From CAZEDM01 sp964511075 (GTDB lineage: Bacteria > Zixibacteria > MSB-5A5 > RBG-16-43-9), in NCBI GenBank assembly GCA_964511075.1, contig CAZEDM010000001.1:62001-126000 (forward strand): 64,000 bases of DNA, read 5' to 3'. Positions 34,885-43,060 of this stretch are shown piece by piece. Numbering within the stretch: the first letter of the stretch is position 1; every line of letters starts with the position of its first letter. The position numbers and the translations under genes were made by a program. Below the pieces are notes generated by a model. That model saw only the letters and a list, made by a program, of their open reading frames with translations. It did no database searches and was not told the origin of the DNA.

Positions 34885-36396
34885 GTGTTCAATAGAATCG
34901 TGGCAGCAATCACTTTGGCTTTTTTTGTGATCTACCTTCAAGGATGTTACTCCAACTATGAAACACCTCGTGAAAAACTATCAAAGCATCCTGAGTATGA
35001 GATTTCTAAGGTAATCACAGTCGATGGTGAGATTATAGAATTTGACACTGAAGTGGGTGGAGCTTCTCTTGCTGACAACGAGATACGGGGATTTCTGAAA
35101 GGGGGACAATCTATATTTAAGAGCGTTCCTCTCTCAGAAGTGAAGATGATATATGTACGGAAATTTAATCCCGGTTTAACAGCCCTTGCTGTGATCGGGG
35201 GCACGGCTCTTGTGGTTGCAGTTACTGCTTTAATTATTGTTGCCACAAAAGAATCCTGTCCCTTTGTATATTCTTTCGATGGTGAGAAGTATGTTTTCGA
35301 TGGGGAACCCTATGGAAAAGCTACCTGTGTAGCTCTTCAGCGCACAGACCTGTGCAAGCTGGAATATCTTCAGCCTATTAGGGATGAATACCGTCTGAGG
35401 CTGACAAACGAAGTGGATGAAACACAATATACAGATGAATTCAAACTTCTGGTGGTTGACCATCCTCCCGGAGTAGAGGTGATTCCAGATGCAAATGGTA
35501 ACCTGTACACTGTGAACGATCCTCAAAAACCTTTGGATGTTAGAGATATTCGTGGCAGAGACTTAAACCACTGGATTTCGGAAAAGGATCTCCTTTTCTG
35601 GGAAAGCGACCTGCTTGCCAAGGATCCAGATAATCCTTCTGACCTGCGAGACACTCTTATTCTAACTTTCCCAAAACCAATTGCTATCAATCCGGCCAAA
35701 CTGGTGGTGAATATTAGCAATACTCTCTGGGCTTCCCAGATGCTCAAAAGGGTAACAGAGCTCAGAGGAAAGCAGTTGAGGCAATGGTATGAGGAGCTGA
35801 AAACACCTACCGCACAGGAGCAGTCAAAAGCCTGGCATCAACGGGAGGAGGTCTTTCGCCTGCAGGTCAGAGTATGGGCTAACAACGCCTGGGTTACTAG
35901 GGGCGAGATAATAGGAGGGGGGCCCTTTGTCACTGAGGATCGCATAATCCCGCTCGACCTGGAAGGAATTAAGGGGGATAGCGTAAGGATTCTACTGGCG
36001 CCTCCTACAGGGTTCTGGCAGATTAATTCGATAGGCATAGATTATTCTCAGGATATTCCTCTAAAAATCCAAGAGATTCCAGCGAAGTCTATAGTGGGAG
36101 ATGATGGAACAGATTTGTTGGCTGTCCTGAGTACTACAGATGGGGATTACTATATTATGCCAGAGCTTGAGCAGTATGCAAATTTGACCTTTCCAGTCCC
36201 TCCAAGGAAACCAGGATTGAACAGAACAGTATTTGCACAAGTATCCGGATATTATGATATGCATATTGACACCAGCAAACCACCCCAGTCCGAGATATTG
36301 AATAAAATTTCTTATGAGCCAGGGTATATTGTTAAATTCACGCTGCAGGAGTATTTCAAGTGGCGAAAGGAACAACTAGCGAAAACTGAAAAATAA
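34885..36396 (+). CDS. Large lipoprotein of unknown function
   Basis: 503 residues with a GTG start supported by AAAGGAGAT. The signal peptide ends in lipobox YLQGC, followed by SNYETPREK. Residues about 90-112 are a second hydrophobic segment (LTALAVIGGTALVVAVTALII). A conserved-looking motif follows: CPFVYSFDGEKYVFDGEPYG. The remainder is beta-rich with no catalytic pattern that I recognise. The internal membrane-like segment is unusual for a lipoprotein. It lies between two dockerin genes and is followed by copy 2 of the intergenic repeat. Confidence 0.75.
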   Translation: MFNRIVAAITLAFFVIYLQGCYSNYETPREKLSKHPEYEISKVITVDGEIIEFDTEVGGASLADNEIRGFLKGGQSIFKSVPLSEVKMIYVRKFNPGLTALAVIGGTALVVAVTALIIVATKESCPFVYSFDGEKYVFDGEPYGKATCVALQRTDLCKLEYLQPIRDEYRLRLTNEVDETQYTDEFKLLVVDHPPGVEVIPDANGNLYTVNDPQKPLDVRDIRGRDLNHWISEKDLLFWESDLLAKDPDNPSDLRDTLILTFPKPIAINPAKLVVNISNTLWASQMLKRVTELRGKQLRQWYEELKTPTAQEQSKAWHQREEVFRLQVRVWANNAWVTRGEIIGGGPFVTEDRIIPLDLEGIKGDSVRILLAPPTGFWQINSIGIDYSQDIPLKIQEIPAKSIVGDDGTDLLAVLSTTDGDYYIMPELEQYANLTFPVPPRKPGLNRTVFAQVSGYYDMHIDTSKPPQSEILNKISYEPGYIVKFTLQEYFKWRKEQLAKTEK

Positions 36397-36424
36397 TGTT
36401 AGTTGGATTTGCCAAGCTCACAAG

Positions 36425-36555
36425 ATATAGAGAGTAGCACTGGTGGTACCTTCGAAAGGGTAGTTTCCATAGCCCCAAAATATATCAGGATGACCCCTTC
36501 CTCCGCCACCTCAACCAGGATAAGACTTTTTTAAAAGGGCTATATTTAGCTTGAC
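36425..36555 (+). repeat. GTAGCACTGGTGGTAC intergenic repeat, copy 2 (interrupted)
   Basis: The 5' part (AGAGTAGCACTGGTGGTACC) at 36430-36450 and the 3' part (TATATTTAGCTTGACA) at 36541-36556 are separated by about 80 extra bases. It lies 30 bases after the lipoprotein stop. Confidence 0.65.
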
Positions 36556-36622
36556 AATTGCTATGGCAGGACTGAGTTCAAGAGTAGTACAATAAAATGG
36601 GGGAAGGAAAACTATCTCCTAC

Positions 36623-37186
36623 TTAGACTATCTTCACCTTTTTAAAGTCAGCACTGTATGAGTCTACTGCACCGTAAAGCTGTCTTCCAAAATCAAGTAT
36701 TGTTTCCTGTGAGCACTGATTTTGACACAGGTAGGAAGCCATTGCCTGCGCAATTGCAAGAACGCCATCAACTGGTGCAGCCAGAGCACGATTGTATAGT
36801 TCAATAAGGTTTTTTATCATTGATGCATTGTTTTCTTCTAAGTACTTTTCGATAAATGTATCTGCTTCTATGGACAAGTTGATGTCTCGGCATTTCTTAG
36901 TAAGCACCATTAAAAGCAGTGCTATATGAGTTGCCCTTAAGTGAGCAAGGTAAGGACCATCATTGAGTTCGGTAACTGCGGAGTCAGGCCAAGAACGTTT
37001 TAGTTGTAGCCAACGGTCAGCTTGCTCTGTGCTAAAAAGAAGGTCAAGGCGAGTTGAGCAATATGTGCTGACAGAGATTTTGCGCTTAAGGAACATATCA
37101 TCCTTTAGCCTTGGGATGAAAGATTTTCCTTGTGTAATAATTAAATAAGTGATTATCCTGCTGTCAACCTGAAAATTTTCTGACAC
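36623..37186 (-). CDS. Hypothetical helical protein
   Basis: 187 residues, soluble and largely helical (HLRATHIALLLMVLTKKCRDI; IEKYLEENNASMIKNLIELY). No motif is recognised. It is the only minus-strand gene in a plus-strand stretch and is bracketed by copies 2 and 3 of the intergenic repeat, which suggests that it arrived or was duplicated as a unit. No clear ribosome site precedes the ATG. A later in-frame start is possible. Confidence 0.5.
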   Translation of the reverse strand: MSENFQVDSRIITYLIITQGKSFIPRLKDDMFLKRKISVSTYCSTRLDLLFSTEQADRWLQLKRSWPDSAVTELNDGPYLAHLRATHIALLLMVLTKKCRDINLSIEADTFIEKYLEENNASMIKNLIELYNRALAAPVDGVLAIAQAMASYLCQNQCSQETILDFGRQLYGAVDSYSADFKKVKIV

Positions 37187-37223
37187 TGCGAGAAGAACCT
37201 TAACTCAACTCTCTGTATCTTTA

Positions 37224-37284
37224 AGAAATAGGGAGTAACACTGGTGATACCTTCGAGGGCTATATTCCACTTATTTAGCTTGAC
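37224..37284 (+). repeat. GTAGCACTGGTGGTAC intergenic repeat, copy 3
   Basis: AGAAATAGGGAGTAACACTG opens the unit and TTATTTAGCTTGAC closes it. The terminal TTGAC supplies the -35 box of the next gene's promoter. Confidence 0.75.
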
Positions 37285-37308
37285 TCAAAGGGGGTTTTCG
37301 GGTATTTT
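37280..37308 (+). promoter_or_regulatory. Promoter of the second SBBP/dockerin gene, inside repeat copy 3
   Basis: TTGACT (37280-37285), a 17-base spacer, then TATTTT (37303-37308), about 60 bases before the ATG at 37369. Confidence 0.55.
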
Positions 37309-37368
37309 TTATTGAAGCTATTTTAATCAAAAACAGAGAATTTAGGTTTCCCTTGAAAAGGAGGAACG

Positions 37369-38913
37369 ATGTTTAAAAAGCTACTATTGTTAGTGGTGTT
37401 GGCTTCCCTCAGTGTTCCTGTTTTTGCCCAGTCTGTTGATACTGCCTGGGTGAGAAGATACAATGGCCCGGGAAACAGTTATGATGCAGCCAAGGCCGTT
37501 GCAGTAGGTGGTTCTGGTAATGTATATGTGACAGGATGTAGTTATAGCAGCGGAACCGGTTATGATTATGCCACCGTAAGATACTCCTCTGCTGGGGATA
37601 CTGTCTGGGTCAGAAGGTACAATGGACCGGGAAACGACTATGATGAGCCTTATGCCATAGCAGTAGACGATTCTGACAATGTATATGTGACCGGAGTTAG
37701 TAATGGAGGCGCAACAGACGAGGATTATGCCACCATAAAATATTACCCCAATGGAGATACCGCCTGGGTAAGAAGGTATAACGGGCCGGGAAACGGCGAT
37801 GATTACGCCGGTTCCATAGCCGTGGATGATTCTGGGAATGTATGTGTGACCGGATATAGTTACAGCGGTGTAACATTTAACGATTATGCGACCATAAAGT
37901 ATTATGCCGATGGAGACCTTGCCTGGGTAAGAAGGTATAACGGGACAGGAAATTTCCACGATGAGGCACACGTCATAGATGTGGATAGCTCTGGCAATAT
38001 TTACGTGGCTGGAAGGAGCTGGGGTGATGGGACATCTTTCGATTATACCACGATTAAGTATTACCCCAATGGGGATACTGCCTGGCTGAGGAGGTACAAC
38101 GGAATCGGCAGCGGCGGTGACGATGTTCGTGCCATAGAAGTAGACAGCCCTGGAAATGTTTATGTTACCGGCTACAGCTCTGGCATTGGGACATATTATG
38201 ATTATGCGACTATAAAGTACAATTCCAATGGAGATACTGCCTGGGTGAGAAGATACAATGGACCGTCATACGACTATGACCTCGCCCATGCTTTAGCCGT
38301 AGATAGTTCTGGCAATGTGTATGTGACTGGTAGAAGCTGGGGCAGTGGGACATCTGATGACTACTCGACCGTAAAGTATTACCCTGATGGAGACACAGCC
38401 TGGGTAAGGAGGTATGATGGACCGGGAAACTTCACGGATGAGGCTCTTTCCCTGGCAGTGGATGCTTCAGGCAGGGTATATGTGACTGGATACAGCTCTC
38501 AATCTGGTTCTTCTCCCTTCAATCTCGACTACGCCACCCTGAAGTACGATTCTGATGGGACAACAGCCTGGGTGAAAAGATATAACGGAAGTGCAGACGA
38601 TGATGACTATGCTCAAGCTTTAGTTTTAGATGATTCTGGCAATCTTTACGTTACTGGGAGGAGTTTAGGCAGTGGGGCAGATTACGACTACGCCACCATA
38701 AAATATGTTCAGTTTCTGCGTGGCGATACTAATGGAGACAGGAATGTGAGTCTTTCTGATATAGTTTACCTAATAAGTTATTTATTTAGACAAGGACCTT
38801 CTCCCGACCCGATTCAGAAAGGAGATACTAACTGTGACGGCAATGTAAGTCTGTCGGATATAGTTTATTTAATTTCTTACCTTTTCAAACAGGGAGCTCC
38901 ACCCTGTATTTAG
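37369..38913 (+). CDS. Secreted SBBP-repeat protein with C-terminal type I dockerin (paralogue)
   Basis: 514 residues built like the gene at 32390-33850. A signal peptide (LLLLVVLASLSVPVFAQ) is followed by the identical mature start SVDTAWVRRYNGPGN. About nine SBBP repeats follow, then a two-repeat dockerin (GDTNGDRNVSLSDIVYLI; GDTNCDGNVSLSDIVYLI) ending GAPPCI. The shared 5' and 3' ends and internal repeats imply recent duplication with repeat-number change. AAAAGGAGG precedes the ATG. Probably a surface-displayed binding protein. No ligand can be inferred. Confidence 0.88.
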   Translation: MFKKLLLLVVLASLSVPVFAQSVDTAWVRRYNGPGNSYDAAKAVAVGGSGNVYVTGCSYSSGTGYDYATVRYSSAGDTVWVRRYNGPGNDYDEPYAIAVDDSDNVYVTGVSNGGATDEDYATIKYYPNGDTAWVRRYNGPGNGDDYAGSIAVDDSGNVCVTGYSYSGVTFNDYATIKYYADGDLAWVRRYNGTGNFHDEAHVIDVDSSGNIYVAGRSWGDGTSFDYTTIKYYPNGDTAWLRRYNGIGSGGDDVRAIEVDSPGNVYVTGYSSGIGTYYDYATIKYNSNGDTAWVRRYNGPSYDYDLAHALAVDSSGNVYVTGRSWGSGTSDDYSTVKYYPDGDTAWVRRYDGPGNFTDEALSLAVDASGRVYVTGYSSQSGSSPFNLDYATLKYDSDGTTAWVKRYNGSADDDDYAQALVLDDSGNLYVTGRSLGSGADYDYATIKYVQFLRGDTNGDRNVSLSDIVYLISYLFRQGPSPDPIQKGDTNCDGNVSLSDIVYLISYLFKQGAPPCI

Positions 38914-39295
38914 GAAACCGCAAGCAGTTAATGGAATAATGAGAATGGAATTGTGGCTGTCAGTTATATAATTGGTTACCTTTCCTCTATTGCAATTGGG
39001 ATTGAGTTTTTGTGGCTATCTAGGGGAGCTATTAGGGATCTTGAGGAAATAAGCTAATCTATTGAATTTCCTGCTAAATGCTGAAAAACAAGGGATTTTC
39101 CCCTTCCCCTTAATTGAATCACCTGGAAATCCGATAAAGAATAATCCTCTTGATAATTTCTGACAACTCCAAAAGCGGAGAGAGAATCTTCTCGGCTTAA
39201 TAGCTTATGTCTTAAGCCCGAAGTCCTGTAGGTCTATAGGGTAGGATATGTCCGAAAGGAAACTTACACAATCATCATGACATAATTCAATCGGC

Positions 39296-39324
39296 TTGAC
39301 ACATCCGCAAGAGATTTTTAGATT
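39296..39324 (+). promoter_or_regulatory. Promoter P1 of the C25 peptidase gene
   Basis: TTGACA (39296-39301), a 17-base spacer, then TAGATT (39319-39324). Confidence 0.55.
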
Positions 39325-39350
39325 GACAAATCAAAAATTTTGAGTATTTT
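39323..39350 (+). promoter_or_regulatory. Promoter P2 of the C25 peptidase gene
   Basis: TTGACA (39323-39328), a 16-base spacer, then TATTTT (39345-39350). Its -35 box overlaps the -10 box of P1 by two bases, so the two sites would compete for polymerase. Confidence 0.5.
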
Positions 39351-39442
39351 AAGAATGGATATCCACTGAGTTAATCAGATTTTTCAGACAATTCAAAAAT
39401 GGCTCTTTTTCTTGTCAGATATTACTAAGCTGAGGAGGCGGT

Positions 39443-42400
39443 ATGCGAGTAAAAGCTTTTTTTATGCTGGTTTCAGTTCTTTTTTTGGGGCTGGATCAGA
39501 TAGACTCAGCAGAACTAGAACACAGGGCTGAATTTTTCCTGAAGGACCTCATCTTTTCCACCTCTGGAGGGTTTGACCAAATCTATCTTCAGGGAGGTGA
39601 AATTACCCAGGAAGTTGGAAAACCCCAACTTCCATTTGAATTGTTTCAAGTCACCTTGCCTCCAGGTTCTGAGGTGGAGGAGGTAGTAGTTACCAGTTCT
39701 GAAGGTGATTTTCTTCCTGAAAAATATACAATCTTTCCGGCTCAACCACCTCGTATCCTTTCCCTGGGACAGGAGCCGATTCCCTTTATTGAGCCCGAGT
39801 CAGGAGTCTATCAACAGAATACCGAATACCCGGGCAAGCTAGTTGAATACAGGGGTACAGGTTATCTAGGGGGGTATCAGTTAGCCAATATATTGGTCTA
39901 TCCTCTTCAATACATTCCTGCTGCGGGCAGGGTGAAGTTCTATTCTCAGATAGAGTTTAAGATAATTTACGCAGAAGGGAAAAGAAAGCCTTTACCTTTG
40001 AAGCGAAGGTCTGCCTCCGGTACTCGGGTTTACGAAGATATACTGAAAAAAACTGCTTCAAAATCCGCTGGGGCAACAGCCAGGCTTGAAACCCAGAAGG
40101 TCACCAAATCGCTTTTACCTCCAGGGGATTATGAGTATGTGATCGTTGCTCAAAGATCTTTCGAGTCCGTTTTTCAGCCACTGGCAGATTGGAAAACCCA
40201 AAAGGGGACACCAACGAAGATAGTTGCCACTGATTGGATTTATTCAAATTACAGCGGTTATGATTCAGCGGAGAAGTTAAGGAACTTCATCAAAGATGCT
40301 TACCAGAGCTGGGGAACTCTGTGGGTGCTTTTGGGAGGGGACACCAACAGGATACCGCTAAGGTTGGTATGGGCCATGGACTGTGAAGCGGGCATGGATC
40401 CGGACGAAAACGATATACCCTGTGACCTGTATTTCTCTGATCTGGACGGAACCTGGGATGCTAACGGAAATCATATCTATGGAGAGGTGGAGGATTCCGT
40501 GGATATCTATCCTGATGTTTTTGTGGGCAGAGCATCCTGCAGCAGTGTAACTCAAGCACAGGCTTTGGTAGATAAGATTCTGACCTATGAGAAAAACCCT
40601 CCTACGGATTATCAGACCAGGATGCTTTTCTTAGCAGAGATATTATGGAATGATCCTTATACCAACTCCGGACTGGCGAAGGATTTGATTGATGGAGAGT
40701 ATGTGCCACCGCAATTTGATCCTATCACTAAGCTCTATGAGGCCTTAGGGAATGAAAACATAAGTTCAGTCTTAGCTGCCATGAATCAGGGGCAAAATAT
40801 TATCAATCATGATGGACACTGCTGGCACAGTGTGATGGGAGTGGGTGGGGATTACCTCTCTCTTTCAGATATGGATGATCTGTCTAATGGTCCCAGAAAC
40901 TCTATTCTATTTTCCATAGGTTGCTGGCCTGCAGCAATTGAATACGATTGCATAGCAGAGCGTTTCATTAACAACCCGGATGGCGGGGGAGTAGCCTTCA
41001 TCGGGAATTCAAGGTATGGTTGGGGCTCACCCGGTAATCCGGAATATGGATATTCAGATCGGTTCGACCAGCAATTCTTTGCTGCTTTGTTCTCCAGGGA
41101 TGTATACAAAATCGGTGCCGCAGTAGCGGACATGAAATCCTTCTATGTTCCATTATCCCAGCAGGAAAATGTCTACCGCTGGTGTATGTATCAGATAAAT
41201 CTCTTGGGCGATCCTGAGATGAGCATCTGGACAGATATTCCCCAAATCCTCTGGGTCCAACATCCAGATACGGTTAGGCTGGGGAGCGGTGAGTTTACGG
41301 TTACGGTGTGCAGAGATTCGGCAGCAAGCGTACCTTTGCCAGAAGCTCTGGTCTGTATTATGAAAGGAGAGGAGATCTACCAGCGAGGCTTAGCTGACCA
41401 GCAGGGACAGGTCCGATTTGAGATCTCACCCTCTACTTCGGGAGAGATGTATGTGACCGTTACCGCTCACAACTTCTTTTTCTATACCGATACGGTGATC
41501 GTGCATTCTGCAGGTGCTAACCTGGCTTATCAGGAACACAGCTTGGATGATTACTCAGGTGGTAATGATGATGGACAGCTAAGTCCCGGGGAGAGTGTGC
41601 AGATGTATGTGAGCATTATAAACTGGGGTCAGGAAACCGCGTACGATGTGATTGGAGTTTTGCATTCGAAGGAAAATCCTTACCTTAATTTGATCGACAG
41701 CCTAGGGAACTTTGGAGATATAGACCCCGGAGAGACTGCTTCGAACCTTTTGCCCTATAGTTTCAGCTTAGATTCAAGCTGTCCCAACAATCATATACTC
41801 TATTTTGAGCTGGAGCTTTTAGATACCTCTGGAGTTTCCGGCAAAAGCATTATACCCTTAACTGTGGTAACCCCTCATCTGGCCTATTACAGCTATTTGA
41901 TAGATGATGCAAGCCAGGGGAATGGAAATGGCAAGGCGGAGCCGGGTGAGAGTTTTAATCTTAGGGTTTATGTGAAAAATCAAGGTCAGAGTCTGGCCAA
42001 GGAGGTGAGCGGGTACCTTTCCACCAGCTGTGCTTATGTAGATATTTTGGATAGCATTGTCAGCTTTGGGGATATCGATTCTGAAGAGACGAAAAACAAG
42101 GTTTACCCGGTCTCGGTGAATCCGAGTTGTCCTTCTTCCTATTTCCCCTATCTATGTCTGCGTACTGGGACCAGCGATGGGTATTCATACGAGGATAGTT
42201 TTGTGCTTTCCATTGGAGAGATGGGCTTCGAGGACGATATGGAGCAAGGGGAAGGACAGTGGACTCATGCTGGTAGCGGGGATATGTGGCATCTCAGCAC
42301 TCATAGAAAATATTCCGGTGAGAGGAGCTGGTACAATGGGATAGAAAGCTCCTGGCATTTCAACAATAACATGGCCTGCTGGCTGAAAAGCTCCTCATTT

Positions 42401-42922
42401 ACCTTAGGTCCAAATTCTCAGTTATCCTTCTGGCTATGGTATGATGTAGCCAATTACGGTGTGGATGGTATATATGTGGAGGTAGCAGATGAGTTGGCCG
42501 GAATTTATGATACGCTTGATTTCATCGGATCTGGTGGAGCTTTGGATTCCCTGACTAATACGGGTAATGACTGGCTGGAATACAAATACGATCTTTCCCA
42601 TCTACCTGCGGGCACGAATTGTTATGTCAGGTTCTCCTTTATCAGCGATGACCAATATACCTCAGAGGGTGAGGGGTTCTACTTAGATGATGTGAGGATA
42701 GAAAAAGAGATATTCCCCTGGATATACGGAGATATAAATTGTGATATGGCGATAAACATCTCGGATGTGGTCCTGTTGATCAACTACCTTTTCAAGGGTG
42801 GACCCGAACCCGTTCCTGAATTATTAGCGGGAGATGCCAATTGTGATGGACAGGTAACTATCTCAGACGTTATCCACTTAATAAATTATCTTTTCAAAAG
42901 TGGACCGCCGCCAGGGTGTTAG
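39443..42922 (+). CDS. Gingipain-like C25 cysteine peptidase with C-terminal dockerin
   Basis: An 1159-residue secreted peptidase. A signal peptide (MRVKAFFMLVSVLFLGLDQIDSAE) and a C25 propeptide region (to about residue 220) are followed by the caspase-like catalytic domain. His459 lies in NHDGHCWHS and Cys494 in FSIGCWPAAIEYDCIAE, with the trailing NPDGGGVAFIGNSRYGW typical of the family. Residues about 610-900 form beta-sandwich/CARDB-like modules, then comes a jelly-roll-like segment. The last about 63 residues are a two-repeat type I dockerin (GDINCDMAINISDVVLLINY). Family members usually carry a T9SS C-terminal domain; here a dockerin occupies that position. GAGGAGG precedes the ATG. 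Confidence 0.92.
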   Translation: MRVKAFFMLVSVLFLGLDQIDSAELEHRAEFFLKDLIFSTSGGFDQIYLQGGEITQEVGKPQLPFELFQVTLPPGSEVEEVVVTSSEGDFLPEKYTIFPAQPPRILSLGQEPIPFIEPESGVYQQNTEYPGKLVEYRGTGYLGGYQLANILVYPLQYIPAAGRVKFYSQIEFKIIYAEGKRKPLPLKRRSASGTRVYEDILKKTASKSAGATARLETQKVTKSLLPPGDYEYVIVAQRSFESVFQPLADWKTQKGTPTKIVATDWIYSNYSGYDSAEKLRNFIKDAYQSWGTLWVLLGGDTNRIPLRLVWAMDCEAGMDPDENDIPCDLYFSDLDGTWDANGNHIYGEVEDSVDIYPDVFVGRASCSSVTQAQALVDKILTYEKNPPTDYQTRMLFLAEILWNDPYTNSGLAKDLIDGEYVPPQFDPITKLYEALGNENISSVLAAMNQGQNIINHDGHCWHSVMGVGGDYLSLSDMDDLSNGPRNSILFSIGCWPAAIEYDCIAERFINNPDGGGVAFIGNSRYGWGSPGNPEYGYSDRFDQQFFAALFSRDVYKIGAAVADMKSFYVPLSQQENVYRWCMYQINLLGDPEMSIWTDIPQILWVQHPDTVRLGSGEFTVTVCRDSAASVPLPEALVCIMKGEEIYQRGLADQQGQVRFEISPSTSGEMYVTVTAHNFFFYTDTVIVHSAGANLAYQEHSLDDYSGGNDDGQLSPGESVQMYVSIINWGQETAYDVIGVLHSKENPYLNLIDSLGNFGDIDPGETASNLLPYSFSLDSSCPNNHILYFELELLDTSGVSGKSIIPLTVVTPHLAYYSYLIDDASQGNGNGKAEPGESFNLRVYVKNQGQSLAKEVSGYLSTSCAYVDILDSIVSFGDIDSEETKNKVYPVSVNPSCPSSYFPYLCLRTGTSDGYSYEDSFVLSIGEMGFEDDMEQGEGQWTHAGSGDMWHLSTHRKYSGERSWYNGIESSWHFNNNMACWLKSSSFTLGPNSQLSFWLWYDVANYGVDGIYVEVADELAGIYDTLDFIGSGGALDSLTNTGNDWLEYKYDLSHLPAGTNCYVRFSFISDDQYTSEGEGFYLDDVRIEKEIFPWIYGDINCDMAINISDVVLLINYLFKGGPEPVPELLAGDANCDGQVTISDVIHLINYLFKSGPPPGC

Positions 42923-42923
42923 A

Positions 42924-43000
42924 TAAATAAGGAGCAGCACTGGTAGTACCTCTGAGGGGGTAGTTTTCAAAGCCCTGATATAAATGTTAAGCTACCCCTC
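42924..43000 (+). repeat. GTAGCACTGGTGGTAC intergenic repeat, copy 4
   Basis: GGAGCAGCACTGGTAGTACC starts right after the C25 stop codon. The unit continues into GAGGGGGTAG (42954-42963), which can pair with CTACCCCTC (42992-43000). It lies between convergent genes. Confidence 0.65.
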
Positions 43001-43060
43001 TGATAAGTTATTATGGATTTAAAAAAGTATAGAAGTTTATTGCAATCCGGTTAGCTTTTA

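Larger units (their letters stand above)
38914..39442. other. 529-base intergenic region upstream of the C25 peptidase
   Basis: No gene is supported. It contains two overlapping promoter matches near its 3' end (39296-39350) and nothing else that I can name. Confidence 0.5.

Noticed and set aside
34756..37190. Short similarity AACCTGAAAAT.TTCTGAC at 34755 and 37167
   Set aside because: About 20 matching bases in AT-rich DNA; too short to call a repeat without statistics.
37369..38700. Tandem repeat array
   Set aside because: Same explanation: the beta-propeller repeats of a secreted protein.
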